This document shows, piece by piece, positions 23,501 through 38,800 of a stretch of 64,000 nucleotides of DNA. A program made the position numbers and the translations under genes. Source of the stretch: Hexactinellida sp. DTS-2022 (taxonomy: Eukaryota; Porifera; Hexactinellida). Every line of letters starts with the position of its first letter. Position 1 is the stretch's first letter. Below the pieces are notes generated by a model. It ran no database searches. It saw only the letters and a program-made list of their open reading frames with translations, and was not told where the DNA came from. The stretch spans positions 1,240,001-1,304,000 of the forward strand of contig JAPNXP010000004.1 of assembly GCA_028753945.1 (NCBI GenBank), read 5' to 3'.

Positions 23501-25694
23501 CATGAGATGGAATATCTATTATATCAATATTTTTCTGAGGTTTTTTTGGTGCCTAAAGTGTATCAGAGTGATAGGGTGGGGGGGGGTTATAACGCATTTA
23601 TAAATTATAATGGAAATATACACTTAATTCCTTTTTGTCTTTCTAAGTATACAAGTATGCATATTTCGTATTTCGCATTTCCGAAACTCTATTATGTTAC
23701 TGTTGACATCTACAAATAGGTACACAAATTGGTTTAATTTGGAAATAGCTACAGTAGAACTCAGTCTAACACTACATAGAGATATGTGCATATTTATTGA
23801 CAAACTTAAGTTATACAAGTTAGTACGTACTTAGCCGAAGTGCTTACTAAACCAGGTAAGTACTACCGAGTCCAACTGTACTTACTATGCTACGATTGTT
23901 ATAATGGGTAAACAAGTTGATGATAACAAATTAATTGCGTGTGATGTGAATATATACTGTTGTTGTTCATAAAAGTTAAACAAATGGATGCAAATATATA
24001 TGTACATGGATGTCAAAGGGTATTACAGATAAATGCATATTACACTGATGGCTTTGTCAAATGGGAATTGATTAATAATTATTGCGTGTAGTGGTAAAGT
24101 TAAAAAATACAGATATTTTAGATAATATATTTAAATGCTTGACGGGTAAGTGATCCATCGCGAAGCTGACGAGAACAAATGGGTCGTTACATTTATATTC
24201 ATTCCACTCTATGGGAGAAGAAATCTAAAATTACAGCTGTGCAGACAGCATATTCTGGTCATACAGACAGCATATTCTGGTTCACTTTTTTGATAAAAGC
24301 ACCAAAATTTGTACACATGTACTTTGATGTAGTGCGAACATTTTCCGAAATTTTCCGATAATTTGATATATCACAATCACATGACCATATTTGGAATGTG
24401 GTCATGTGATATATCAAATTATCGAAAATTTACTTCGAAACCGAATTCTACAATGAAAAGACGATATAACTTAATTTGGACAAGTTTTCATGGGAAACAA
24501 GCCCGGCGAACACTATCGGACGTGGTTACTTTGGCGAGCTGTTATGGCCGATATAGACACTATTTCGATTACCTCATTATCCAAAAATGTTCGCACTAAA
24601 TCAAAGTACATGTCTACAAATTTTGGTGCTTTTAGCAAAAAATGAACAATCTGTTGAATCTATGGCTATGCCGCTGGACTACTATTAGTCATTGAACCCC
24701 CAAACTATTATTTTCAATTTGAAGAAATTTTGAGGAGATTTTCATCGACAGTGCAACCGCGATTATCCTTACACGTTGGGACCAGTCAAGTATGTTTGGA
24801 TAATCTACAGTTCGTGTAATTTAAGGCTGAACTAATATATGGAATAACATTGAGACCAATCGGTACGTTCGGATAATCGAAGAGTTTGGTTAATCGAAGT
24901 TCGGATAATCTAGATTGCATTGTTCACCAACTCCCCTTGCATGTTTGTATGGTGTTGGATGATTTTCTTCACGCAATTTCCTAGCTACCCTAAGTTAGGT
25001 TAGGCTTTGGTTTGGATATATAATTTATTCGTGATTATATATATATTGAACCCCTTAGATTGTGATTATACTCGGTAGGTGGTTACCAGATTTCATTTTT
25101 TTAATACTGAAAACTTAACAGGTATCTTATGATTTTGGATTAACTATTGGATAAACTAGGAAATAATCTGTATTTTCTTAACTCTGAGCCTATGTACTTT
25201 TATTTCATAGTTCACGAATGATGGTTCCAGAAACGCAGGGGATACTTTCAGTTCAGTGACTATTAGACTGGTCTATTTTACATTTCGTGTATCAATAATA
25301 CATTGGTTCCTTCAACTTTAGATGTAGTGAAATTATTGAGTTGTCTGCACTTCACACACACAACAATTTATTTTCATTAAAATTGAATTCCATTATGTAG
25401 AAGCATATTAGAAAATAGAAAATCATCAGGACTTGTAAATTATTGTATTTGTATAAATTTAGTGACAATTAACTACGATGAGTGGCAATTTTGGAACATA
25501 TTTTCCAGAAAAACGAACCAAATAAATAAAATCCAATTCCTGTTCCTACTCAGAAATTGTTTGTAATTAAGTAGGAGTGCACTACCTATTGCCCTTATTG
25601 ATCTATAAATTATGCACAAGTAAGGTTTGCTTTGAAACGCCTCTCTTTGAGCTCATTTTCTGAATACTATACATATTTACTTACTTTTCATTAG

Positions 25695-26000
25695 TTGATG
25701 GTTCTCTTCGTCTCTATGGAAGCGGTGATAATGATGGAATACTTGAGATATATCACAGTGGTCGATGGGGCTCTGTATGTGACGACCTTTGGGGCTCAGA
25801 AGAAAGTCGTGTTGCTTGTAGACAGTTGGGTTTTACCAATTATGCCTCCTATAGACACGGTAACAGCACCATCAACCATTTTTGGCTTGATGACGTGATA
25901 TGTATTGGAGATGAATCATCACTAGTCGATTGTGGTAATGACGGGTGGGGTGTAGACAATTGTGGAGTTTCAGATGGTCTCTATCTCAATTGCACAACAG
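25695..26000 (+). CDS. SRCR domain exon, A-type, unit 3
   Basis: Protein identical to the other A-type array exons. Acceptor AG at 25693-25694, donor GT at 26001-26002, phase 1-1. Confidence 0.94.
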
Positions 26001-27881
26001 GTAATGTTACGCTGGTTCTGCGAGCCAAACCATAATTTTGGCCTAATGTTTAAGTTAATCTATTTGCTCAGAAATTTCCAGGTTTTAGCTAGCATATATA
26101 TTACATATAATAATATATGATTTTTGTTTAGCTTACTTTGCACATTTGGAAGGTAGTTTCTATCATGTCTATAAATATAGATTCTATTAACTTATAATTT
26201 TAATACAACCCCGGATAAAATTAATTAAACAATTATACAAACAAATACACACCAAGTGTGTTTTACTACATCATACATGGTGTTTGCTTAATAATAGCAA
26301 TTGATCTCTGGGCCGAAGGAAGCAGTTAGAAAGTGGTCAGACAATGACTTGGCCGTTTCCGCCTTCCATGGGCCTAATAGCTTGTAACTAGCTTTCGCTC
26401 AAGTAATTATTTATGTGGCCCTTATTTGTTCATAGGAAATCATTCTTTATAAGTTAGTCAAATTCTCACACAAAAAACTGTTAAAGTTGACTAAATTTCA
26501 TCAGCTTATAGTGCTGATTCACGGTTTTCCAGAAAGACAATGTCGAAAAGCGGTACAACCTGTCTTTCTCACCCGGAAAAAAGAAAACATTAAATTCCCA
26601 AAAAAAATCCTAGCTCAGAATTTGTTTTCTCATCACAAAAAAATGGTCAATCGAAATCATAGGTTACTAAAGTGACAGTCTATCAGTATTTTTTATGTTA
26701 TTCTAGCGTCGAATATGTAAGAGAATTAAATTATTGCTCTTAAAATATCCCAAATGATTAATAATGCAAGAAATGAATACTCCCAAGTAGGTTTATATCA
26801 GATAATAATGCGTTTATTATATTATTAGTTGTCAATTAAAGGCCTATCGAGATAATTCCAAATCAAAATAAGGAATATAATATGGGATCTATTGTGCATG
26901 AATCTTGTAAAATCTCTAAATCATTCTCTTTACTGCACACAACAGTATTTGATGTGAGATTAACAACCTCCAAACAAATCATTTTTTGCATTTTTGAATA
27001 TTTGTGAAATACTAATATGAATACAAAAATTGAATAACGATGCTAAAATAATGAATTTTATCTCATATTTTTCAATTGATAACAATTAGTAAAGTATTTC
27101 CTTGCTTACAAGAACCTGAGACTGAGGTCCAAAAGTATATTTCTAATATAAAGTTGGAAATAATCTTAGATACTGCTATTTTACTACGGAAATATAACTA
27201 ATGAGTCTCAAACATATATTTTATAGAGTACATTAGTTGTTTTGTTTGAATTACAAAAGTTTGAATAACTTTGTTTCGCATTATCGAGGTTCTCATTTTA
27301 GAGATGCCTAATTTGCCTATAGAAAATGTATTTTTCACTAATCCAACGAATTTTCTAATCAAAAAAACAGAAATGTTTGATTCAGAACACCGCTGATCGG
27401 ATTAGCTGGGGTCTATTGGATATATAAAATGAGCAGAATAGGGCCGTTTTTTTCTAATCTAGTACATTTTGTTTACTAAACAAATTTGTTCACCTACATA
27501 GTGTTAAAACAATCGAAAATATTTAAGCAAATAAACTATGTTAAGTAGTGATATTATTGATTAAATAACTAACAATTTTCGCCATAGTATTCCACTATGT
27601 GTGCTTATTATATATAAAATTTATACACATTGCTGTGAGATAACATAATCCCAATAGTCACTTGGATGCCCACTACCTCTATTTATACATATGTACGTAT
27701 ATACAAAATATACAGCTCTATGTGACGTATAATGTTTCCAATTTATTAGGGACAAACAGACTTACAACAATTGTGTCTTTAATTTACGAGTCCTTCGGTC
27801 TTGGTCGCAATATTTAGTATGCGCACTTTATGGAATGCACATAGAAAATTTATACTTTTTATCACTAACATTTTTTATCAG

Positions 27882-28187
27882 CTGATGGCACACTTCGTCT
27901 GTATGGAAGCGGCAACGATGATGGAATACTTGAGATATATCACAGTGGTCGATGGGGCTCTGTATGTTGCAACCATTGGGGCTCAGAAGAAAGTATTGTT
28001 GCTTGTAAACAGTTGGGGTTTACCAATTATGCCTCCTACACATCTTGGATTACCATCATGAAGGATTTTTGGCTTGATGACGTGATGTGTATTGGAGATG
28101 AATCATCTCTATTCGATTGTGGTCATTTAGGGTGGGGTGTAGACAATTGTGGAGTTTCAGAGGGTCTCTATCTCAACTGCACAACAG
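27882..28187 (+). CDS. SRCR domain exon, B-type, unit 3
   Basis: Protein identical to the other B-type array exons. Acceptor AG at 27880-27881, donor GT at 28188-28189, phase 1-1. Confidence 0.94.
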
Positions 28188-31100
28188 GTAATGTTAACGC
28201 TGGTTCTGCTAGCCAAAACCCTAATTTTGGCTTAATGTTTGAGTTAATCTATTTGCTGAGAATTTCAAGCTTTAGCTAGCATATTTATGGTATAGAATAA
28301 TAATGATCTAGTATACTGTATACTTTCCAGATTTGGATGTTAGTTTCTAACTTTACTATAAATACGGTTTCTATTAACTTATAATTTTAATACAAACCCA
28401 ATAAAAAGTAATTAAACAAATTTACAAGCAAATACACGACAAAGTGAATTACCTAATAGCGATTGTTCTCAGGGCCGAAGGAAGCAGTTAGAAAGTGGTC
28501 AGGCCATGGCTTGATCGGCTTAACTAGTGGCATAAGAGTGGTCAGACAATGACTTGACCACTTCCGCCTTCCCGGGGTTTAATAGCATGGTTCTAAGCTT
28601 TCGCTCAAGTAACAAGTTATGTCGAATTTATTCCTTCGTGTCTACTCGCCTCAAGATATAAGCCTTTTCGCAACCTTGTTTTCTTCAGTCAGGTACTTCT
28701 TTAATATAGGGAGTATTAGGGACTGTAAACTTCCTTTTGCGGTAAAAATTAGCGTAGGCCGAAAACAGTATTGTTACTTATTGATATCCCGTAATCCGCT
28801 AATGCTAGACACAGGAAATGTATTATTGTCGTATAGGAAGTCATATTTTGACAGTCCAAAGGTCATATTGGTCTATCGAAAATATTTGAGGAATCTAAGT
28901 TCTTCGATGTTCACACCTTTCCATATATGGTAATATTGTTAAAATCTCGAGATTAGTTAGCTTTATACATATGAAATGTATTATTGACGAATGGGAAATG
29001 GGAATTCATTTCTAGGGACTCAGTAGATCACATTGATTTACCTAAGGCGTTCCCTTAACCTATATTATTATTTGTCACTCATCACAAAAAGGTTGTCAAC
29101 CCCTGTTTTGTAGTTTAGCATCTTCTTACCTCACAGATTTCTATAATTATATTGTTTATTAGGAAAATTCGAATTAGATATGCCTCGAAAATGTGTACGT
29201 TTATGATGAGTCCCTAAATAGAGACACACCGGATCCATTTTTTTCGGATCCGTATCCGCTTTGAGCCGAAATTCCGAATTCTAGAGCAGGTAGCTAAGAA
29301 TACAATGTATATAGATACGCATTACAATCAGGGACGTCGCCAGGATTTTATTATCTAGGGGGGGTATATAAATAAGTAGAGGGGGGGAACGTTTATTGAT
29401 GCTAGAGCTTACAGTGACGCTATAGGACTGGATCCCGAGAGTGATAGTGGGTGGAGCATGGAGTTATGAGAATTTAGCCTAAATCATCATAAATTACCTA
29501 GGCTTGGGCGGTTCTAGGATTTTCTAGAAGGGAATGTAGTATTTTAAACAATTACATTACCAGCTGGGAGTCTGGGACGCTGTTAGCCTCCCAGTAGGAT
29601 CCAGGAGCAAAGCCCCTTGAAGTCCGAAACAATTGAGTGCCATCGGCCAAAGATATCAATACCTACAGATGCGATTATCAGTATATTATTCTTTAAAACG
29701 TGAGCGTAGGTAAAGTAAATATGCAGTGGAACCTCGTTAATACGAACACCAACGGACGGTAAAAATTTCGTTCGCTTTATCCGGAGTTCGTATTAACCGA
29801 AGTAATACCCCTTCAATAGGTATTGTAGTGACTTGATTTTGTGGATCTTTTTGTTCGTCTTATCCGGAAATTCGTATTAAATGTGTTCGTACTAACGAGG
29901 TTCTACTGTATATACAATTCATCAATCATACTTATCCAAATGTTATATTTGCATTGTACGCTTCTCTGTATAAGGAACCCTCACCAGTTATCTTTCTTTA
30001 CCTGAAACTGACTCTCAATATACCGAAATTTATGTTAACTATAATTTTATTGTGTAACAATAATATATTTTCTCGCATATTACCTTTTAATGTTTACATA
30101 TGTATGTACAGTACGTGGCACCCTGACAGCTAGATTCGTAGCAAATGGGGAATTGGAGGGAGGGTAATATCCAAATGCCACTGGTGACAACCGTGAACTG
30201 TGACAAATTTTTCCCGTGTTCAGTCCAAAATCATTTGTCCAATTCGATGTGTTCAATTTGAGATTTTATGAATAATAGACTGGGCAGTTCCTTAATTTTG
30301 GGAAATCTCGGCCTGGAGTTCCTCACTAGGTGCTCCTTATAAAAAATGTGTTGAATAACGTTCACCATGGGCTGCGCAGCCGCACCCCGCACGGATGATT
30401 CACCCGCGGGCCCTCAACCGATTACAAAGAATTTAGGTAGGGTCCGGGGGCTTCCAAAAAAGGTGGGCCCCTAAAAGGTCGATCAGCCGGGGGCCCCCAA
30501 AAAGGTCGATCACCCGGGGCCCCCCAAAAGCCGCGCCGCCACTGACGTTCACTGGTCATTGATACAATTTACTTATTCATTGGAATTTGATTATATATAT
30601 TTAATGATTGGGTAAATATAACCAAATTAACTATTAATTCGTATACAAATCCGGATCCGGTAATTCCCATTCTGGATCCAGCCAAATTCCGGTGTAGCAG
30701 CCCAGATTAACCCCCCATCAGTATATACCCGGGTATAATCTGTCCTAGGCCAGAATATACCCGGGAGTATATTCTGTCCTAGGCCAGATTATACCCGGCC
30801 CGTGGTTTCGTGGTTTTGAGGAAGATCTACTATTTATGAATAATTCAATTAGATTCAGTGTTATTCCGATTCAAGTTATTGTTGATATCATAAATACAAT
30901 ACAGAATCCTAGTATACATATACTATGAATAATTAATTTACATTCATAGCTATTACTATTTACAAATCGATTTCTGATATCATAGTTACAGTAAAGTTTT
31001 CTATTGTGTTAATGAATAATTCAATTTGATTCAATATCTGATACTATATATAAATCGATTTCAAATACTAGTTGTATTGAAGTTTTCTCCTATATGAAAA

Positions 31101-33357
31101 TTCAATTTCTCTCAACAGTTATTCAATTTCAGAACGATTTCTGGTATCCAAACAATACATTCATGAGATGGAATATCTATTATATCAGTATTTTTCTGAG
31201 GTTTTTTTGGTGCCTAAAGTGTATAAGAGTGATAGGGTGGGGGGGGGGATATAACGCATTTATAAATTATAATGGAAATATACACTTAATCCCTTTTTGT
31301 CTTTCTAAGTATACAAGTATGCATATTTCGTATTTCGCATTTCCGAAACTCTATTATGTTACTGTTGACATCTACAAATAGGTACACAAATTGGTTTAAT
31401 TTGGAAATAGCTACAGTAGAACTCAGTCTAACACTACATAGAGATATGTGCATATTTATTGACAAACTTAAGTTATACAAGTTAGTACGTACTTAGCCGA
31501 AGTGCTTACTAAACCAGGTAAGTACTACCGAGTCCAACTGTACTTACTATGCTACGATTGTTATAATGGGTAAACAAGTTGATGATAACAAATTAATTGC
31601 GTGTGATGTGAATATATACTGTTGTTGTTCATAAAAGTTAAACAAATGGATGCAAATATATATGTACATGGATGTCAAAGGGTATTACAGATAAATGCAT
31701 ATTACACTGATGGCTTTGTCAAATGGGAATTGATTAATAATTATTGCGTGTAGTGGTAAAGTTAAAAAATACAGATATTTTAGATAATATATTTAAATGC
31801 TTGACGGGTAAGTGATCCATCGCGAAGCTGACGAGAACAAATGGGTCGTTACATTTATATTCATTCCACTCTATGGGAGAAGAAATCTAAAATTACAGCT
31901 GTGCAGACAGCATATTCTGGTCATACAGACAGCATATTCTGGTTCACTTTTTTGATAAAAGCACCAAAATTTGTACACATGTACTTTGATGTAGTGCGAA
32001 CATTTTCCGAAATTTTCCGATAATTTGATATATCACAATCACATGACCATATTTGGAATGTGGTCATGTGATATATCAAATTATCGAAAATTTTACTTCG
32101 AAACCGAATTCTACAATGAAAAGACGATATAACTTAATTTGGACAAGTTTTCATGGGAAACAAGCCCGGCGAACACTATCGGACGTGGTTACTTTGGCGA
32201 GCTGTTATGGCCGATATAGACACTATTTCGATTACCTCATTATCCAAAAATGTTCGCACTAAATCAAAGTACATGTCTACAAATTTTGGTGCTTTTAGCA
32301 AAAAATGAACAATCTGTTGAATCTATGGCTATGCCGCTGGACTACTATTAGTCATTGAACCCCCAAACTATTATTTTCAATTTGAAGAAATTTTGAGGAG
32401 ATTTTCATCGACAGTGCAACCGCGATTATCCTTACACGTTGGGACCAGTCAAGTATGTTTGGATAATCTACAGTTCGTGTAATTTAAGGCTGAACTAATA
32501 TATGGAATAACATTGAGACCAATCGGTACGTTCGGATAATCGAAGAGTTTGGTTAATCGAAGTTCGGATAATCTAGATTGCATTGTTCACCAACTCCCCT
32601 TGCATGTTTGTATGGTGTTGGATGATTTTCTTCACGCAATTTCCTAGCTACCCTAAGTTAGGTTAGGCTTTGGTTTGGATATATAATTTATTCGTGATTA
32701 TATATATATTGAACCCCTTAGATTGTGATTATACTCGGTAGGTGGTTACCAGATTTCATTTTTTTAATACTGAAAACTTAACAGGTATCTTATGATTTTG
32801 GATTAACTATTGGATAAACTAGGAAATAATCTGTATTTTCTTAACTCTGAGCCTATGTACTTTTATTTCATAGTTCACGAATGATGGTTCCAGAAACGCA
32901 GGGGATACTTTCAGTTCAGTGACTATTAGACTGGTCTATTTTACATTTCGTGTATCAATAATACATTGGTTCCTTCAACTTTAGATGTAGTGAAATTATT
33001 GAGTTGTCTGCACTTCACACACACAACAATTTATTTTCATTAAAATTGAATTCCATTATGTAGAAGCATATTAGAAAATAGAAAATCATCAGGACTTGTA
33101 AATTATTGTATTTGTATAAATTTAGTGACAATTAACTACGATGAGTGGCAATTTTGGAACATATTTTCCAGAAAAACGAACCAAATAAATAAAATCCAAT
33201 TCCTGTTCCTACTCAGAAATTGTTTGTAATTAAGTAGGAGTGCACTACCTATTGCCCTTATTGATCTATAAATTATGCACAAGTAAGGTTTGCTTTGAAA
33301 CGCCTCTCTTTGAGCTCATTTTCTGAATACTATACATATTTACTTACTTTTCATTAG

Positions 33358-33663
33358 TTGATGGTTCTCTTCGTCTCTATGGAAGCGGTGATAATGATGG
33401 AATACTTGAGATATATCACAGTGGTCGATGGGGCTCTGTATGTGACGACCTTTGGGGCTCAGAAGAAAGTCGTGTTGCTTGTAGACAGTTGGGTTTTACC
33501 AATTATGCCTCCTATAGACACGGTAACAGCACCATCAACCATTTTTGGCTTGATGACGTGATATGTATTGGAGATGAATCATCACTAGTCGATTGTGGTA
33601 ATGACGGGTGGGGTGTAGACAATTGTGGAGTTTCAGATGGTCTCTATCTCAATTGCACAACAG
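33358..33663 (+). CDS. SRCR domain exon, A-type, unit 4
   Basis: Protein identical to the other A-type array exons although the intron just downstream carries unit-4/unit-6 marker bases. Acceptor AG at 33356-33357, donor GT at 33664-33665, phase 1-1. Confidence 0.94.
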
Positions 33664-35543
33664 GTAATGTTACGCTGGTTCTGCGAGCCAAACCATAATT
33701 TTGGCCTAATGTTTAAGTTAATCTATTTGCTCAGAAATTTCCAGGTTTTAGCTAGCATATATATTACATATAATAATATATGATTTTTGTTTAGCTTACT
33801 TTGCACATTTGGAAGGTAGTTTCTATCATGTCTATAAATATAGATTCTATTAACTTATAATTTTAATACAACCCCGGATAAAATTAATTAAACAATTATA
33901 CAAACAAATACACACCAAGTGTGTTTTACTACATCATACATGGTGTTTGCTTAATAATAGCAATTGATCTCTGGGCCGAAGGAAGCAGTTAGAAAGTGGT
34001 CAGACAATGACTTGGCCGTTTCCGCCTTCCATGGGCCTAATAGCTTGTAACTAGCTTTCGCTCAAGTAATTATTTATGTGGCCCTTATTTGTTCATAGGA
34101 AATCATTCTTTATAAGTTAGTCAAATTCTCACACAAAAAACTGTTAAAGTTGACTAAATTTCATCAGCTTATAGTGATGATTCACGGTTTTCCAGAAAGA
34201 CAATGTCGAAAAGCGGTACAACCTGTCTTTCTCACCCGGAAAAAAGAAAACATTAAATTCTCAAAAAAAATCCTAGCTCAGAATTTGTTTTCTCATCACA
34301 AAAAAATGGTCAATCGAAATCATAGGTTACTAAAGTGACAGTCTATCAGTATTTTTTATGTTATTCTAGCGTCGAATATGTAAGAGAATTAAATATTGCT
34401 CTTAAAATATCCCAAATGATTAATAATGCAAGAAATGAATACTCCCAAGTAGGTTTATATCAGATAATAATGCGTTTATTATATTATTAGTTGTCAATTA
34501 AAGGCCTATCGAGATAATTCCAAATCAAAATAAGGAATATAATATGGGATCTATTGTGCATGAATCTTGTAAAATCTCTAAATCATTCTCTTTACTGCAC
34601 ACAACAGTATTTGATGTGAGATTAACAACCTCCAAACAAATCATTTTTTGCATTTTTGAATATTTGTGAAATACTAATATGAATACAAAAATTGAATAAC
34701 GATGCTAAAATAATGAATTTTATCTCATATTTTTCAATTGATAACAATTAGTAAAGTATTTCCTTGCTTACAAGAACCTGAGACTGAGGTCCAAAAGTAT
34801 ATTTCTAATATAAAGTTGGAAATAATCTTAGATACTGCTATTTTACTACGGAAATATAACTAATGAGTCTCAAACATATATTTTATAGAGTACATTAGTT
34901 GTTTTGTTTGAATTACAAAAGTTTGAATAACTTTGTTTCGCATTATCGAGGTTCTCATTTTAGAGATGCCTAATTTGCCTATAGAAAATGTATTTTTCAC
35001 TAATCCAACGAATTTTCTAATCAAAAAAACAGAAATGTTTGATTCAGAACACCGCTGATCGGATTAGCTGGGGTCTATTGGATATATAAAATGAGCAGAA
35101 TAGGGCCGTTTTTTTCTAATCTAGTACATTTTGTTTACTAAACAAATTTGTTCACCTACATAGTGTTAAAACAATCGAAAATATTTAAGCAAATAAACTA
35201 TGTTAAGTAGTGATATTATTGATTAAATAACTAACAATTTTCGCCATAGTATTCCACTATGTGTGCTTATTATATATAAAATTTATACACATTGCTGTGA
35301 GATAACATAATCCCAATAGTCACTTGGATGCCCACTACCTCTATTTATACATATGTACGTATATACAAAATATACAGCTCTATGTGACGTATAATGTTTC
35401 CAATTTATTAGGGACAAACAGACTTACAACAATTGTGTCTTTAATTTACGAGTCCTTCGGTCTTGGTCGCAATATTTAGTATGCGCACTTTATGGAATGC
35501 ACATAGAAAATTTATACTTTTTATCACTAACATTTTTTATCAG

Positions 35544-35849
35544 CTGATGGCACACTTCGTCTGTATGGAAGCGGCAACGATGATGGAATACTTGAGATAT
35601 ATCACAGTGGTCGATGGGGCTCTGTATGTTGCAACCATTGGGGCTCAGAAGAAAGTATTGTTGCTTGTAAACAGTTGGGGTTTACCAATTATGCCTCCTA
35701 CACATCTTGGATTACCATCATGAAGGATTTTTGGCTTGATGACGTGATGTGTATTGGAGATGAATCATCTCTATTCGATTGTGGTCATTTAGGGTGGGGT
35801 GTAGACAATTGTGGAGTTTCAGAGGGTCTCTATCTCAACTGCACAACAG
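35544..35849 (+). CDS. SRCR domain exon, B-type, unit 4
   Basis: Protein identical to the other B-type array exons. Acceptor AG at 35542-35543, donor GT at 35850-35851, phase 1-1. Confidence 0.94.
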
Positions 35850-38800
35850 GTAATGTTAACGCTGGTTCTGCTAGCCAAAACCCTAATTTTGGCTTAATGT
35901 TTGAGTTAATCTATTTGCTGAGAATTTCAAGCTTTAGCTAGCATATTTATGGTATAGAATAATAATGATCTAGTATACTGTATACTTTCCAGATTTGGAT
36001 GTTAGTTTCTAACTTTACTATAAATACGGTTTCTATTAACTTATAATTTTAATACAAACCCAATAAAAAGTAATTAAACAAATTTACAAGCAAATACACG
36101 ACAAAGTGAATTACCTAATAGCGATTGTTCTCAGGGCCGAAGGAAGCAGTTAGAAAGTGGTCAGGCCATGGCTTGATCGGCTTAACTAGTGGCATAAGAG
36201 TGGTCAGACAATGACTTGACCACTTCCGCCTTCCCGGGGTTTAATAGCATGGTTCTAAGCTTTCGCTCAAGTAACAAGTTATGTCGAATTTATTCCTTCG
36301 TGTCTACTCGCCTCAAGATATAAGCCTTTTCGCAACCTTGTTTTCTTCAGTCAGGTACTTCTTTAATATAGGGAGTATTAGGGACTGTAAACTTCCTTTT
36401 GCGGTAAAAATTAGCGTAGGCCGAAAACAGTATTGTTACTTATTGATATCCCGTAATCCGCTAATGCTAGACACAGGAAATGTATTATTGTCGTATAGGA
36501 AGTCATATTTTGACAGTCCAAAGGTCATATTGGTCTATCGAAAATATTTGAGGAATCTAAGTTCTTCGATGTTCACACCTTTCCATATATGGTAATATTG
36601 TTAAAATCTCGAGATTAGTTAGCTTTATACATATGAAATGTATTATTGACGAATGGGAAATGGGAATTCATTTCTAGGGACTCAGTAGATCACATTGATT
36701 TACCTAAGGCGTTCCCTTAACCTATATTATTATTTGTCACTCATCACAAAAAGGTTGTCAACCCCTGTTTTGTAGTTTAGCATCTTCTTACCTCACAGAT
36801 TTCTATAATTATATTGTTTATTAGGAAAATTCGAATTAGATATGCCTCGAAAATGTGTACGTTTATGATGAGTCCCTAAATAGAGACACACCGGATCCAT
36901 TTTTTTCGGATCCGTATCCGCTTTGAGCCGAAATTCCGAATTCTAGAGCAGGTAGCTAAGAATACAATGTATATAGATACGCATTACAATCAGGGACGTC
37001 GCCAGGATTTTATTATCTAGGGGGGGTATATAAATAAGTAGAGGGGGGGAACGTTTATTGATGCTAGAGCTTACAGTGACGCTATAGGACTGGATCCCGA
37101 GAGTGATAGTGGGTGGAGCATGGAGTTATGAGAATTTAGCCTAAATCATCATAAATTACCTAGGCTTGGGCGGTTCTAGGATTTTCTAGAAGGGAATGTA
37201 GTATTTTAAACAATTACATTACCAGCTGGGAGTCTGGGACGCTGTTAGCCTCCCAGTAGGATCCAGGAGCAAAGCCCCTTGAAGTCCGAAACAATTGAGT
37301 GCCATCGGCCAAAGATATCAATACCTACAGATGCGATTATCAGTATATTATTCTTTAAAACGTGAGCGTAGGTAAAGTAAATATGCAGTGGAACCTCGTT
37401 AATACGAACACCAACGGACGGTAAAAATTTCGTTCGCTTTATCCGGAGTTCGTATTAACCGAAGTAATACCCCTTCAATAGGTATTGTAGTGACTTGATT
37501 TTGTGGATCTTTTTGTTCGTCTTATCCGGAAATTCGTATTAAATGTGTTCGTACTAACGAGGTTCTACTGTATATACAATTCATCAATCATACTTATCCA
37601 AATGTTATATTTGCATTGTACGCTTCTCTGTATAAGGAACCCTCACCAGTTATCTTTCTTTACCTGAAACTGACTCTCAATATACCGAAATTTATGTTAA
37701 CTATAATTTTATTGTGTAACAATAATATATTTTCTCGCATATTACCTTTTAATGTTTACATATGTATGTACAGTACGTGGCACCCTGACAGCTAGATTCG
37801 TAGCAAATGGGGAATTGGAGGGAGGGTAATATCCAAATGCCACTGGTGACAACCGTGAACTGTGACAAATTTTTCCCGTGTTCAGTCCAAAATCATTTGT
37901 CCAATTCGATGTGTTCAATTTGAGATTTTATGAATAATAGACTGGGCAGTTCCTTAATTTTGGGAAATCTCGGCCTGGAGTTCCTCACTAGGTGCTCCTT
38001 ATAAAAAATGTGTTGAATAACGTTCACCATGGGCTGCGCAGCCGCACCCCGCACGGATGATTCACCCGCGGGCCCTCAACCGATTACAAAGAATTTAGGT
38101 AGGGTCCGGGGGCTTCCAAAAAAGGTGGGCCCCTAAAAGGTCGATCAGCCGGGGGCCCCCAAAAAGGTCGATCACCCGGGGCCCCCCAAAAGCCGCGCCG
38201 CCACTGACGTTCACTGGTCATTGATACAATTTACTTATTCATTGGAATTTGATTATATATATTTAATGATTGGGTAAATATAACCAAATTAACTATTAAT
38301 TCGTATACAAATCCGGATCCGGTAATTCCCATTCTGGATCCAGCCAAATTCCGGTGTAGCAGCCCAGATTAACCCCCCATCAGTATATACCCGGGTATAA
38401 TCTGTCCTAGGCCAGAATATACCCGGGAGTATATTCTGTCCTAGGCCAGATTATACCCGGCCCGTGGTTTCGTGGTTTTGAGGAAGATCTACTATTTATG
38501 AATAATTCAATTAGATTCAGTGTTATTCCGATTCAAGTTATTGTTGATATCATAAATACAATACAGAATCCTAGTATACATATACTATGAATAATTAATT
38601 TACATTCATAGCTATTACTATTTACAAATCGATTTCTGATATCATAGTTACAGTAAAGTTTTCTATTGTGTTAATGAATAATTCAATTTGATTCAATATC
38701 TGATACTATATATAAATCGATTTCAAATACTAGTTGTATTGAAGTTTTCTCCTATATGAAAATTCAATTTCTCTCAACAGTTATTCAATTTCAGAACGAT

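Larger units (their letters stand above)
23145..30805 (+). repeat. Tandem unit 3 (7661 bp)
   Basis: The head carries a 9-G tract like unit 6. At the inner hairpin it reads 'cgaaaatttacttcg', as unit 1 does, where units 2, 4, 5 and 6 have one more T. A private change is 'cttaattcc' near 23626 ('cttaatccc' elsewhere). The tail has the 'cccggggccccccaaaag' variant, as in units 1 and 4. Confidence 0.95.
30806..38467 (+). repeat. Tandem unit 4 (7662 bp)
   Basis: The head matches unit 2 ('gtataagagtg', 10-G tract). The A-to-B intron matches unit 6 at two sites: A instead of C at 34177 and T instead of C at 34261. A private 1-bp deletion lies near 34392 ('aaatattgc' against 'aaattattgc'). Confidence 0.95.
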